A DNA stretch of 34,708 nt from Nitrospira sp. (GCA_020853775.1 JADYYH010000092.1:1-34708); one strand, 5' to 3'. Positions 7,506-15,011 are shown, numbered from the stretch's first letter. Notes: a model not told the origin generated them from the sequence alone. Made by a program: numbers and translations.

Positions 7506-9080
7506 ATGATGGCACAAAGACCTGCCCCTGTTTCCATTCCCCGAATCTGTTTGCTCCTCACCGCGCTCGTGACCGGCGCGATTGTGATGGCGCTCGAAAT
7601 TTTAGGCAGCCGCTTGCTGGCTCCTGTCTTTGGAAATTCTCTCTTTGTGTGGGGCGCCCTCATCGGAATCATTCTCGCGGCCATGAGTTCCGGTTATGCG
7701 TTCGGCGGCTGGGCCTCCGATCGGTATCGGGTTGCGGCGGTCTTGGCGTGGCTGCTCCTCGGATCCGGCGCATGGACATTGCTGATGTCGTGGATGGGGC
7801 AGGGTGCCATTTTCCAAGTCGCCAAGCTGGTCGAGGACCCGCGATGGGGCCCCAGCCTTGCAGCCTGTGTGTTGTTGGCACCGCCGGCGTTTGGTCTGAG
7901 CGGAGTGATGCCCGCACTGCTCCGACTGGCCGTTGTCGATATGGGATATCTCGGTCGCCATACAGGCAGCATGATCGCCTTATCCACGGTTGGTAGCTTG
8001 GCAGGGACCTGGGGCACGGCGTTTTTTCTGCTTTCCTGGTTGGGGACTCAGACCCTCGTAGCCACTTTAGGAGTGATCCAACTGCTGCTAGGCTTGCTCT
8101 GGTTACAACAAGGAAGCGGGAAGGTCACGAAGTTGACCGGGTTGTTTGTGGCCGGGGCGCTCATTGTGGGATGGCAATTGTTCGGTCAGGCTCCTCCGGT
8201 TGCAGGGCTGGTGTATCAGGAAGATAGTCCCTATCAGCAGGTTCGGGTCCGTGACGATGATCTGTTTCGCTATCTTGTGCTCGACCGCACCTGGCATGCG
8301 GTGATGTGGCGATCCGATCCGACCGCCCTGTTTCTCCCTTATAGCCAACTTATGGTGGCGGCGGTCGCGTTAGCTCCCGAGCCCAAACGAGGACTGATTT
8401 TGGGGCACGGCGGCGGCTCGCTGGCCAAGTGGCTCGCTCAAGTCCGGCCTGAGTTGGAATTGGATGTCGTCGAATTCGATCCCGTCGTGGTGCGAATGGC
8501 GGAACAGTATTTCGACTATCGTCCTCCTGCCAATCACCATGTGTCGGTGAAGGATGCCCGCGTGTTTCTACGCGACACGAAGGCGACCTATGACGTGATC
8601 TGGGTGGACGCGTTTGCCCGGCATCTCATTCCCTTCCATTTGACCACGGTCGAATTCTTTTCAGAGCTGCGTGGCCGTCTCAATCCCAATGGCGTGTTGG
8701 CCCTCAATCTGGCTTCTTCAGGAGAGGGGGGCGATTTGCAGCGTGCGAGTGCGGTGGTGCAGACGCTGAAGCGCTCGTTTCCCACCATCGAATCGTTCGG
8801 AGTCAAGGGGCCGTGGCGCGCCCATCAGACCACCGCAGAAAATCTTATTTTCTTTGGCGGCCGCCCGATTGAGACGATGTCGTACGAGGAAATCGTGAGG
8901 CGTATTCACGCGCAGGTCGAAGCTCGTCGGTTACCCCTCGAAGCGATAGCCTTGCTGGCCTCGCGACGTACCGCTCCCTGGGCGCCGGGCCTGACACTCA
9001 CGGATGACTATACGCCCTATGATCTGCTGATCGGCTCCCATGCGGTCGAAATGTCTCCCGAAGGGAACGTGTTGCCGTAA
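7506..9080 (+). CDS. membrane protein fused to spermidine-synthase-like domain
   Basis: An integral membrane protein with about seven hydrophobic helices in the first 240 residues (such as FVWGALIGIILAAMSSGYAF and LVATLGVIQLLLGLLWL), followed by a soluble methyltransferase-fold domain of the polyamine synthase type. The second half shows the nucleotide-binding loop GLILGHGGGSLAKWL, the acidic strand end DVVEFDPVVV, and the aspartate-bearing segment YDVIWVDAF followed by PFHLTTVEFF. This is the widespread fused transporter-like/spermidine synthase family, and its true substrate is not established. There is no S-adenosylmethionine decarboxylase gene nearby to support spermidine synthesis. The start is uncertain: ATG 7506, 7509 and 7470 are in frame and none has a clear ribosome binding site. 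It lies downstream of the CBS gene, probably in the same transcript. Confidence 0.85.
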   Translation: MMAQRPAPVSIPRICLLLTALVTGAIVMALEILGSRLLAPVFGNSLFVWGALIGIILAAMSSGYAFGGWASDRYRVAAVLAWLLLGSGAWTLLMSWMGQGAIFQVAKLVEDPRWGPSLAACVLLAPPAFGLSGVMPALLRLAVVDMGYLGRHTGSMIALSTVGSLAGTWGTAFFLLSWLGTQTLVATLGVIQLLLGLLWLQQGSGKVTKLTGLFVAGALIVGWQLFGQAPPVAGLVYQEDSPYQQVRVRDDDLFRYLVLDRTWHAVMWRSDPTALFLPYSQLMVAAVALAPEPKRGLILGHGGGSLAKWLAQVRPELELDVVEFDPVVVRMAEQYFDYRPPANHHVSVKDARVFLRDTKATYDVIWVDAFARHLIPFHLTTVEFFSELRGRLNPNGVLALNLASSGEGGDLQRASAVVQTLKRSFPTIESFGVKGPWRAHQTTAENLIFFGGRPIETMSYEEIVRRIHAQVEARRLPLEAIALLASRRTAPWAPGLTLTDDYTPYDLLIGSHAVEMSPEGNVLP

Positions 9081-9173
9081 ACATCGGGAATGCCGTGACA
9101 AATTCCCGCTAGTGCCCAGGCCGCCGCGAAAATTTCCCGCCTAGAAACGCTTGGAGACGACCCAAGAACTTTC

Positions 9174-9203
9174 TTGCTTCCTTTTAAATCCCTATGCTAT
9201 AAG
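9174..9203 (+). promoter_or_regulatory. candidate promoter for the cupredoxin gene
   Basis: TTGCTT (9174-9179) and TATAAG (9198-9203) are separated by 18 bases. The -10 matches the consensus at five of six positions; the -35 matches only the TTG. Transcription from here would give a leader of about 140 bases before the ATG at 9353. Confidence 0.45.
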
Positions 9204-9254
9204 GTGACCCTCATCAGCCTTTTATTTAGGACATTTCCGAGCAGTGTGTGCTAG

Positions 9255-9260
9255 CCTCCT
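9255..9260 (+). promoter_or_regulatory. anti-Shine-Dalgarno element in the cupredoxin leader
   Basis: CCTCCT at 9255-9260 can pair perfectly with the ribosome binding site AGGAGG at 9341-9346, about 86 bases downstream in the same predicted leader. The rest of the 9081-9352 gap shows no gene. A regulatory role is inference. Confidence 0.25.
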
Positions 9261-9352
9261 GGGCGCGGTGTCTAGCAGAAGGTTCAGATCGCGGTGGTCA
9301 TTATTCACCAACCTAATCGCATCTCTTCTTAATCTCTTTAAGGAGGTAGGTC

Positions 9353-9832
9353 ATGGGCAAGACGATGGTAGCAGTATTCTTTGGCCTGGTCATGTTAATG
9401 GCTGGGGCATCCGGCGCATACGCGCTGCAAGCTGGCGGTGTCGAGATCGGCGATCTGGATACCGGCTCCGTGGTCGGTCAGCCGTTTAAAGAATTGATCG
9501 TGGATGCGGAACTGTATGCCGTGGAAATCGGAAGCCTGAAGGCCTGGTATCCCCCGGTGACGGTGATTGATTTTAAGATTCGTCCGGGCCGTCCGGTGGT
9601 GCTGAAAGTGACGAATAACTCTTCGAGCGAGCATGGCTTCCAAATGACCGATCCGGTCAACGCGGCTTCCCCGTTTGTGATGAAGGCGGAAGTTGTGCTG
9701 AAGCCGGGCGAGACCAAGTATATCGGTGTGCCGACCAGCGACATGTTCAATGCCACGCAGGGGAACACGCTGACCTACCGCTGCCATTTGCACCCAGCGC
9801 ACGTCGGTGGCAAGCTGGTGATGATTAAGTAA
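9353..9832 (+). CDS. exported cupredoxin (amicyanin-like copper loop)
   Basis: A 159-residue periplasmic protein: a Sec signal peptide (residues 1 to about 24, ending GAYA-LQ) and a cupredoxin beta-barrel. The type I copper ligands are recognisable as His94 in SSEHGF and the C-terminal loop YRCHLHPAHVGG, giving Cys144 and His147. In amicyanin the loop is C-x2-H-P-x-M; here His150 stands where the axial Met would be, which is unusual. The likely role is periplasmic electron transfer or copper handling. It has a strong AAGGAGG ribosome binding site 6 bases before the ATG, its own long leader, and a near-perfect terminator. This suggests a single-gene, highly expressed unit. The electron partner is not evident from its neighbours. 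Confidence 0.86.
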   Translation: MGKTMVAVFFGLVMLMAGASGAYALQAGGVEIGDLDTGSVVGQPFKELIVDAELYAVEIGSLKAWYPPVTVIDFKIRPGRPVVLKVTNNSSSEHGFQMTDPVNAASPFVMKAEVVLKPGETKYIGVPTSDMFNATQGNTLTYRCHLHPAHVGGKLVMIK

Positions 9833-9856
9833 TTCGCCATATAACGGTACGAATGG

Positions 9857-9892
9857 CAACGCCCCATCTGCAGTGATGCAGATGGGGCGTTG
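9857..9892 (+). terminator. terminator of the cupredoxin gene
   Basis: A perfect 16-bp stem (arms 9857-9872 and 9877-9892) with a GTGA loop starts 25 bases after the cupredoxin stop. The tail TTGTATTG is only moderately T-rich, but the stem is very strong. It also separates this gene from the convergent gene ending at 9933. Confidence 0.82.
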
Positions 9893-9932
9893 TTGTATTG
9901 CGTGCAGAGTTCTATCCAGAAAATCGTCCCGG

Positions 9933-10268
9933 CTAGACCTCCTGCTCCTTTTGGCATTCTGCGGCAGCGTCCAGCGGAATGTTCTGAATGCCTTGAAGGC
10001 GCCCCTCCACGATCAACAGTAGGAATCGGCTCTCCGTCGGCGGTGTCTGCCGGCGGTCCGTCACGATGGTATTCATGTCCACAATCATTTCGTCGCCATC
10101 CCATTGAGTGTCGTTGACCACCCAGAAATGGCTGGCGGCATCAGGGAATTGTTTTGTGATGAAGCTTTCGATAATAGTGCCGATATCGCCCGCGTCGGTC
10201 ATGGCTTGGGACGGCAGCGGTGCGATAGTCAGGATGGCAAAGCATGCCAGGCGAGTGAAAGACTTCAT
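9933..10268 (-). CDS. small exported protein of unknown function
   Basis: A 111-residue protein with a clear signal peptide (MKSFTRLACFAILTIAPLPSQA), so it is probably periplasmic. The mature part is mixed alpha/beta (DAGDIGTIIESFITKQFPDA, then SHFWVVNDTQWDGDEMIVDM and SRFLLLIVEGRLQGIQNI) with a short charged tail. I recognise no family and no metal-binding motif; the single Cys of the mature chain is near the C terminus. The ATG at 10268 has GGGAGGT just upstream on the minus strand. It lies downstream of the ferredoxin gene on the same strand, but a terminator sits between them, so it is probably transcribed on its own. Confidence 0.7.
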   Translation of the reverse strand: MKSFTRLACFAILTIAPLPSQAMTDAGDIGTIIESFITKQFPDAASHFWVVNDTQWDGDEMIVDMNTIVTDRRQTPPTESRFLLLIVEGRLQGIQNIPLDAAAECQKEQEV

Positions 10269-10426
10269 GTGTACCTCCCGTTGAGAGGGTGGTCAATGAA
10301 TGGATGCCGCGGGGCCAAGTAAGGGAAGCGTGGCCTGCGCATGCCACAACGTACGTACTTAAAGTCTACAGTGATCAACCCTGGAAAGCCAGGTATGCAT
10401 CTGTTGTTGCAGCGTCACTTCGGCGG

Positions 10427-10458
10427 AAAAACAGCGAAGGCTCCCGGAGGAGCCTTCG
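10427..10458 (-). terminator. terminator of the ferredoxin gene
   Basis: On the minus strand a perfect 10-bp stem (arms 10458-10449 and 10444-10435) with a 4-base loop is followed by CTGTTTTT, a T tract at 10431-10427. It begins 29 bases after the ferredoxin stop. This is a classic intrinsic terminator. Confidence 0.85.
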
Positions 10459-10487
10459 TGGTGCCGCGCACATGTGCTGAAACCGAA

Positions 10488-10835
10488 TTAGTTGCGAACG
10501 CCACTCCAGACTTTGGCCGGATCGATTTCTTTGTCCGGGTTCAACGACTTGGCTTTTTCCAGCAATACGTCGGTCGTCTCCGGATAGGCCGGGTCGGAAA
10601 TGCAGCAGTTGTCCACCGGGCAGACAGCCGCACATTGAGGTTCGTCAAAGTGTCCGACGCACTCGGTGCAACGATCGTGGGTGATGACGTAAATATTATC
10701 GCCGACTCCCTGCCCGTCTCCGACATGGTTGCCCTTGCCTTCAGCATCGCTTCGCGTTTCGAAAATGGCTTCGTTGGGACATTCTGGCAGGCATGCCCCG
10801 CAGGAAATACACTCATCGGTGATCAGAAGCGCCAT
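10488..10835 (-). CDS. 2x[4Fe-4S] ferredoxin (YfhL-type)
   Basis: A 115-residue soluble electron carrier. Two cluster motifs are complete: CISCGACLPECP near the N terminus and CTECVGHFDEPQCAAVCP further on. The second has the 8-residue insertion between the second and third Cys that is typical of the Allochromatium/YfhL type, whose clusters have very low potentials. An insert between the motifs is Gly-rich (GKGNHVGDGQGVGDN). The C terminus (about 30 residues) is helical and charged, also usual for this type. The ATG at 10835 follows AGGAGG at a spacing of 8. It could supply low-potential electrons to reductive enzymes, but no partner is encoded nearby. It is terminated by its own hairpin. Confidence 0.92.
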   Translation of the reverse strand: MALLITDECISCGACLPECPNEAIFETRSDAEGKGNHVGDGQGVGDNIYVITHDRCTECVGHFDEPQCAAVCPVDNCCISDPAYPETTDVLLEKAKSLNPDKEIDPAKVWSGVRN

Positions 10836-10878
10836 GGCCTATGCCTCCTTCGCAGTTCCTTTAATGACGGATAAGATG

Positions 10879-10908
10879 TTGACAATTTCGTGCCGCCGCG
10901 ACCATAGT
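10879..10908 (+). promoter_or_regulatory. weak candidate promoter for the DUF192 cluster
   Basis: A consensus TTGACA (10879-10884) is followed after 17-18 bases by CCATAG/CATAGT (10902-10908), a poor -10. It lies in the divergent gap between the ferredoxin gene and the DUF192 gene, which begins about 170 bases downstream. The rest of the 10836-11082 gap shows nothing else. Confidence 0.3.
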
Positions 10909-11082
10909 TCGCGGCGAAACAGGTCCGCATTCTATGCCGCCGTTCTTCGGCAAGTCAACAGAATGAGGCTTGGGAAGAAGGCCTAGCACAGGGAAAGTCA
11001 TGGGGCTTTGGGCCCAATGTACATGCGGCTCCACGCAGATACGACTACACGAGGATGCATCCATGTCCGACAGCATGTGGTT

Positions 11083-11580
11083 ATGGTGACGCGCGCGAGT
11101 GGGCCTGAATCGGAACAGCGTCGCAAGAAGATTGTGACGTTCGTGCTCTTAGTGATCTTGCTGATCAGTGTGAGCTTGTTCCTTGGCGGGCCGAAGGAAT
11201 CCGAACTCATTATTGTGGAATTCCCGAACGGGAAGACGATGGAAACGGAAGTGGCTAGCACGCCGGAAAAACTGCTGTTCGGTTTGGCATTCCGGGAAGG
11301 ATTGCCAGCGGATACGGGGATGCTTTATATCTTTGAGTCGACCGGATTGCACCGTGTCGCAACCCGTCAATTCCGCATTCCTGTCGATATGTTGTGGATT
11401 GATGAGAGTCACCATGTGGTGCAAATCCTCGAGCAGGTCCAGCCCTGCGTCCAGGATCCGTGTCCGTACTACGGTCCTCCTCCCGAGCCGGTTCGGTACT
11501 TAATCGAGGCGGAGGCAGGGTACGCCAAGCGCGCCGAGGTTACGACGGGGATGGAGCTCAAGTTTACGTTACGGATGTAA
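11083..11580 (+). CDS. DUF192 family protein, membrane-anchored
   Basis: A 165-residue protein: a short basic N terminus, one hydrophobic segment (VTFVLLVILLISVSLFLGG, about residues 18-37) acting as anchor or signal, and a DUF192 domain outside. DUF192 hallmarks are the segment EKLLFGLAFREGLPADTGML, the IPVDMLWID strand, and the CPYYGPPPEPVRYLIEAEAG region before the final GMELKFTL. The WMKN sequence that usually precedes IPLD is not conserved here (RQFR). The family's function is unknown. ATG 11083 has only a weak ribosome binding site; TTG 11008 is in frame but would place 25 unrelated residues before the anchor. It begins a group with the Rieske, chagasin-like and aminotransferase genes. 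Confidence 0.85.
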   Translation: MVTRASGPESEQRRKKIVTFVLLVILLISVSLFLGGPKESELIIVEFPNGKTMETEVASTPEKLLFGLAFREGLPADTGMLYIFESTGLHRVATRQFRIPVDMLWIDESHHVVQILEQVQPCVQDPCPYYGPPPEPVRYLIEAEAGYAKRAEVTTGMELKFTLRM

Positions 11581-11604
11581 CAGTAAGGGGAGCCGGAATC
11601 GTTT

Positions 11605-11922
11605 ATGGAAGGGTTTCAGTGTGTGGCCAAGGTTGAAGAGATTCCTCCCGGCCAAGTCAAGGTCGTCAAGGTGAACGAGCGTGCCATTGCAGTGTTTAAC
11701 ATCGAGGGGCATTTTCATGCCATCTATAATGCGTGCCCTCATGAGGGTGGCCCGCTCAATAAGGGCCGCGTGAAGGGGCACGTGGTTTCCTGTCCGTGGC
11801 ACGACTTGAAATTTGATGTGCGAAATGGGCAAGGCACGGACGGCGGAGGGTATTGCGTCGGAAGTTATGATGTACGCGTGGAGGACGGAGAGATATTCGT
11901 CGGAGGGCGGCGCAAGGTGTAG
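11605..11922 (+). CDS. Rieske-type [2Fe-2S] ferredoxin
   Basis: A 105-residue soluble Rieske protein without signal peptide or membrane anchor. The two ligand pairs are CPHEGGPL (C-x-H) and CPWHDLKFDV (C-x2-H), about 16 residues apart, as in the NirD/BphF-type ferredoxins. These transfer electrons to oxygenases or reductases or form small reductase subunits. No oxygenase or nitrite reductase gene lies nearby, so the partner is unknown. GGGGAG lies about 13 bases before the ATG, rather far. The gene starts 24 bases after the DUF192 stop and precedes the chagasin-like gene by 35 bases, consistent with one transcript. Confidence 0.92.
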   Translation: MEGFQCVAKVEEIPPGQVKVVKVNERAIAVFNIEGHFHAIYNACPHEGGPLNKGRVKGHVVSCPWHDLKFDVRNGQGTDGGGYCVGSYDVRVEDGEIFVGGRRKV

Positions 11923-11957
11923 CCGCGCGGAATTATGACGTTGGAGTTGTCAGGAAG

Positions 11958-12290
11958 ATGAGTCCACTGAGCAAGGCGGTTCCTACAGGGACCGAGCAGG
12001 AGCCGGGCGCCAAAGTCCTCAAGGCCCGAGTCGGGCTGCCGGTTCACATCCGGCTGTGGGAGGATCGCACGAGGGGAGAGTTATGGGTGCCGATCTATGA
12101 CGCTGCGGTCATGCCCCTGGTCGAGGATGATTTTCTCCGCACGGCCAGCAACAATGCCGTCGATCAAGGGCAGCGTAGCTTCGAGTTCAAGCCCTCGGCT
12201 CCCGGAACCCATCGGCTAGTCTTTGAGAAGCGCCTGGGGTGGAAATTCACAGCGGAAGACCGGCAAATTTTTTATGTCACCGCGTCCTGA
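11958..12290 (+). CDS. chagasin-like (I42) protein, degenerate
   Basis: A 110-residue protein whose strand order and length fit the chagasin/I42 family of cysteine-protease inhibitors, an immunoglobulin-like fold. The three family loops are only loosely kept: DRTRGELW occupies the place of NPTTGYxW, NAVDQGQRSF that of the GxGG loop, and RLGWKF that of the RPW loop. The end, DRQIFYVTAS, matches the usual terminal strand. There is no signal peptide, although many family members have one. Inhibitory activity is therefore doubtful, and it may only share the fold. AGGAAG lies directly before the ATG at 11958. The aminotransferase gene follows within 30 bases. Confidence 0.6.
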   Translation: MSPLSKAVPTGTEQEPGAKVLKARVGLPVHIRLWEDRTRGELWVPIYDAAVMPLVEDDFLRTASNNAVDQGQRSFEFKPSAPGTHRLVFEKRLGWKFTAEDRQIFYVTAS

Positions 12291-12316
12291 GGTGAGGAGG
12301 CGGCGAGAAAAGGGCC

Positions 12317-13156
12317 ATGCCTGACATTGCCTGTGTGAACGGTCGCTTCGGTCCGCTGGCGGAAGCCGTGGTCAGCATCGAGGACCGGGGATTTCAGTTC
12401 GGGGACGGCGTGTATGAGGTCATTCGCACCTACCGCGGGAAACCATTCGCGCTTGATGAGCATCTTTCCCGGTTTGAGCGCAGCGCGCAGGCGCTGCACC
12501 TCTCGCTGGGGCACACCAAGGATCAGTGGTTGGTCTTGGTTCGGGAAGGCCTCCGGCTGAGCCGGTTCCCCGAGACCAAAATTTATTTGCAGGTGACGCG
12601 GGGCCAGGCTCCACGGGACCATCCGTTCCCTGCCTCGATCCCACCGACGACCGTGCTGACCTTTCGCGAGCTTCATCCGCTGGATTCCGCAATTCGCAAA
12701 GCCGGGGTTCAGGCCATCACGTTGGATGACATTCGTTGGGGACGCTGCGATATCAAGAGCGTCAATCTCTTGGCGAATGTTCTGGCGCGGCAACGAGCGA
12801 AGGAAGCTGGTGTGTTTGAGGCCATTTTGGTTCGAGATGGCCAGGTCACCGAGGGGTCTGTCAGTAATGTCATGGTGGTGCGAAACGGTGTGCTCGAGAC
12901 TGCACCCGAAGGACATCGCATCCTTTCAGGGGTCACGCGGGCGATCGTGCTGGAACTGGCCAGAAAGGAAGGCCTCCCTGTGGTGGAGACGTTTGTCGGT
13001 CGGGAAGATCTTCTGACGGCCTCCGAGGTGTTTTTGACGGGAACGACGGTGGAAGTGTTGCCGGTCGTGCACATTGACGGGCAAGCCATTGGTGCAGGAG
13101 TTCCAGGCCCTCTGTCCCAGCTTCTGTCTCGTCGCTGGGAGGCTCTGGTCGGCTAG
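12317..13156 (+). CDS. dat: D-amino-acid aminotransferase (class IV)
   Basis: A 279-residue PLP enzyme of fold type IV. The N-terminal segment SIEDRGFQFGDGVYEVIRTY is nearly diagnostic of D-alanine aminotransferases, which interconvert D-alanine and 2-oxoglutarate with pyruvate and D-glutamate for cell-wall precursors. The PLP lysine is Lys147 in RCDIKSVNLLANV, and Glu179 in VTEGSVSNV binds the cofactor ring nitrogen. The C-terminal phosphate-binding segment FLTGTTVEVLPV is intact. Branched-chain or aminodeoxychorismate lyase activity is the main alternative within the family. GAGGAGG precedes the ATG at 12317. The gene ends the DUF192-Rieske-chagasin group and is followed by a hairpin with a T6 tract. 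Confidence 0.88.
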   Translation: MPDIACVNGRFGPLAEAVVSIEDRGFQFGDGVYEVIRTYRGKPFALDEHLSRFERSAQALHLSLGHTKDQWLVLVREGLRLSRFPETKIYLQVTRGQAPRDHPFPASIPPTTVLTFRELHPLDSAIRKAGVQAITLDDIRWGRCDIKSVNLLANVLARQRAKEAGVFEAILVRDGQVTEGSVSNVMVVRNGVLETAPEGHRILSGVTRAIVLELARKEGLPVVETFVGREDLLTASEVFLTGTTVEVLPVVHIDGQAIGAGVPGPLSQLLSRRWEALVG

Positions 13157-13202
13157 CGTCCCTTGCTTTCACTCCTATGGCATGGTAAGGTTCCTCCGCT
13201 GT

Positions 13203-13226
13203 AAGTGGGCCTGGGCCCACTTTTTT
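13203..13226 (+). terminator. hairpin with T6 tract between dat and rimP (terminator or attenuator)
   Basis: AAGTGGGC-CTGG-GCCCACTT is followed by TTTT, giving a T6 run at 13221-13226. It would terminate dat transcription. Only 19 bases separate it from the rimP ATG, leaving no room for a normal promoter with a leader. If rimP transcription starts upstream, this element must be read through, which makes it a candidate attenuator. Confidence 0.8.
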
Positions 13227-13245
13227 GTTTGAGCAACTTTTGCCT

Positions 13246-13767
13246 ATGAGTGATGCGGGAGCGGTGTCGGCAGGGAAGCCGTCGGTGAAACGCGCTGAGG
13301 CGCTCAACCTCCGCGTGCAAGAAGTTGCGGCTCCCATTCTGCAATCCCACGGTCTTGAGTTGGTCGAGGCGGTATGCGTCGGCCAAGGTCCCCGGACCGT
13401 GATCCGGGTTTTTATCGACAAGCCCGGCGGAATTTCGCTGACCGACTGTGAGCAGGCGCATCGCTCTCTGAGCCCGGCGCTGGACGTCATTGATCCGTTT
13501 CCACATGCCTATACGTTGGAGATTTCGTCGCCCGGCCTGGATCGTCCCTTGCGAACCGTGCAGGATTATCGGCGTTTGATCGGTCAGCCGGTGACGCTTA
13601 AATTGCGTGAGCCCATTCAGTCACAGTGGCGGCTGGCGGGGACCGTGGTGGAAGTGGATGATGGCGCCGTCACGCTGGCTATACAGCAGAAAAAGACGAG
13701 GGACACGATCCGGGTGGAGTTTGATCACATCGCGCTGGCGCGTCGAAAGGTCGAGTTTTCCAAGTAG
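13246..13767 (+). CDS. rimP: ribosome maturation factor RimP
   Basis: A 173-residue protein needed for 30S subunit maturation. The N-terminal alpha/beta domain runs to about residue 90 (GLELVEAVCVGQGPRTVIRV, then FIDKPGGISLTDCEQAHRSL and LDVIDPFPHAYTLEISSPGL). The conserved SSPGLDRPL motif leads into the SH3-like C-terminal domain (KLREPIQSQWRLAGTVVEVD). The length is slightly above the usual 150 because of about 20 extra N-terminal residues. The ATG at 13246 has no clear ribosome binding site; a TTG at 13225 is in frame but lies within the terminator T tract. It heads the rimP-nusA-infB operon, the usual order. Confidence 0.94.
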   Translation: MSDAGAVSAGKPSVKRAEALNLRVQEVAAPILQSHGLELVEAVCVGQGPRTVIRVFIDKPGGISLTDCEQAHRSLSPALDVIDPFPHAYTLEISSPGLDRPLRTVQDYRRLIGQPVTLKLREPIQSQWRLAGTVVEVDDGAVTLAIQQKKTRDTIRVEFDHIALARRKVEFSK

Positions 13768-13808
13768 CAGACGGTGCTTGCGGCTGTGTTAACCATGAGG
13801 TGTGAGCT

Positions 13809-14948
13809 ATGAATCGAGAGTTGATCGCCGTCATCGATGAAATCGGCCGTCAAAAGGGAATCGATAAGGCCAGGGTCATTGGCGCGATCGAGTCAGCGCT
13901 GCAAACCGCTGCGAAAAAACGATTCGGCCAGGCCGAGAATATTCAGGTCGAGATTGACAGTAAGACCGGTGAAATTTCGGTCGTGTCGAAGAAAATCATC
14001 GTCGATACGGTGGCCAATCCAAAAGCCGAGATCTCCCTGAAAGAGGCGCGTGAATACGATGAGGGCGCGGAAGTCGGTGACGAAATCGGCTCCCTGATCG
14101 AAATGGACGAATTGGGGCGCATTGCCGCTCAAACGGCCAAGCAGGTCATTTTTCAGAAAGTCCGTGAAGCTGAATGGGAAGCCGTTCAGAAGGAGTATTC
14201 GACTCGTCAGGGAGACTTGGTGAACGGCATTATCCTGGGTATGGAGCGGAGAAACTTCCTGGTCGATCTCGGCAAAACCGAGGCGATCCTTCCGATTCAG
14301 GAACAGATCCCGCGCGAAACCTACCGGCGTGGAGATCGCGTAAAGGCTTTGCTGCTGGAGGTGCGTCGCACACCGAAAGATGTGCAGGTCATCCTCTCCC
14401 GCAGTCATCCACAGTTTGTGGCGAAGATGTTCGAGCTGGAAGTTCCGGAAGTCGGCGAGAAGATCGTGGAAATCAAATCGATTGTGCGTGAGCCCGGTGA
14501 TCGTACCAAGATTGCGGTGTCATCCCGCGACAAAGCGGTGGACCCGGTCGGAGCCTGTGTCGGGATTAAGGGGTCGCGTGTGCAGGCTGTCGTGCGCGAG
14601 TTGCGCGGAGAAAAGATCGACATCATTACGTGGACGCAGGATCCCCGCGTGTTCATTGCGGAAGCCTTAAATCCGGCGACGATCGAAAAAGTCGGTATCG
14701 ATGAAGAAAAGAAGTCGGCGCTGGTGGTCGTGGCGGATTCCCAGCTCTCGCTGGCGATCGGGAAGAACGGGCAAAATGTTCGACTGGCCGCTCGCCTGAC
14801 CGGCTGGAAGATCGATATCATCAGCGCGACGGAATACGAGAAGGAAAAGGCAGAGCGCGATCGGGATATCAAGGCGGCCTTGGCGGAAGAGACGGAGGCT
14901 CAGCGCCAGCAGGATGAGGCGCGGGCTGCGGCGCAGCAGGCGGACTGA
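13809..14948 (+). CDS. nusA: transcription termination/antitermination factor NusA
   Basis: An RNA-polymerase-associated factor controlling pausing, termination and antitermination. At 379 residues it has the minimal form: an N-terminal RNAP-binding domain (about 1-125; MNRELIAVIDEIGRQKGIDK), an S1 domain (about 135-200; GDLVNGIILGMERRNFLVDL), and two KH domains with GXXG loops in VGIKGSRVQAV (about residue 253) and IGKNGQNVRLA (about 318). The acidic repeats of enterobacterial NusA are missing, replaced by a short charged coil. GAGGTGTGAG lies before the ATG. It follows rimP by 41 bases. YlxR, often found between nusA and infB, is absent; infB starts 63 bases downstream. Confidence 0.97.
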   Translation: MNRELIAVIDEIGRQKGIDKARVIGAIESALQTAAKKRFGQAENIQVEIDSKTGEISVVSKKIIVDTVANPKAEISLKEAREYDEGAEVGDEIGSLIEMDELGRIAAQTAKQVIFQKVREAEWEAVQKEYSTRQGDLVNGIILGMERRNFLVDLGKTEAILPIQEQIPRETYRRGDRVKALLLEVRRTPKDVQVILSRSHPQFVAKMFELEVPEVGEKIVEIKSIVREPGDRTKIAVSSRDKAVDPVGACVGIKGSRVQAVVRELRGEKIDIITWTQDPRVFIAEALNPATIEKVGIDEEKKSALVVVADSQLSLAIGKNGQNVRLAARLTGWKIDIISATEYEKEKAERDRDIKAALAEETEAQRQQDEARAAAQQAD

Positions 14949-15011
14949 AGCGGCTCGAAAGTTACGAGCTGAATGGCAATTATCTAAGCGGGTGGAGCTG
15001 AGCGGTATTGT

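Noticed and set aside
10330..10400. Palindrome ACGTACGT and small inverted repeat CCTGG-AAAG-CCAGG as operator candidates
   Set aside because: They are too short and unpaired with a convincing promoter to support a regulatory call.
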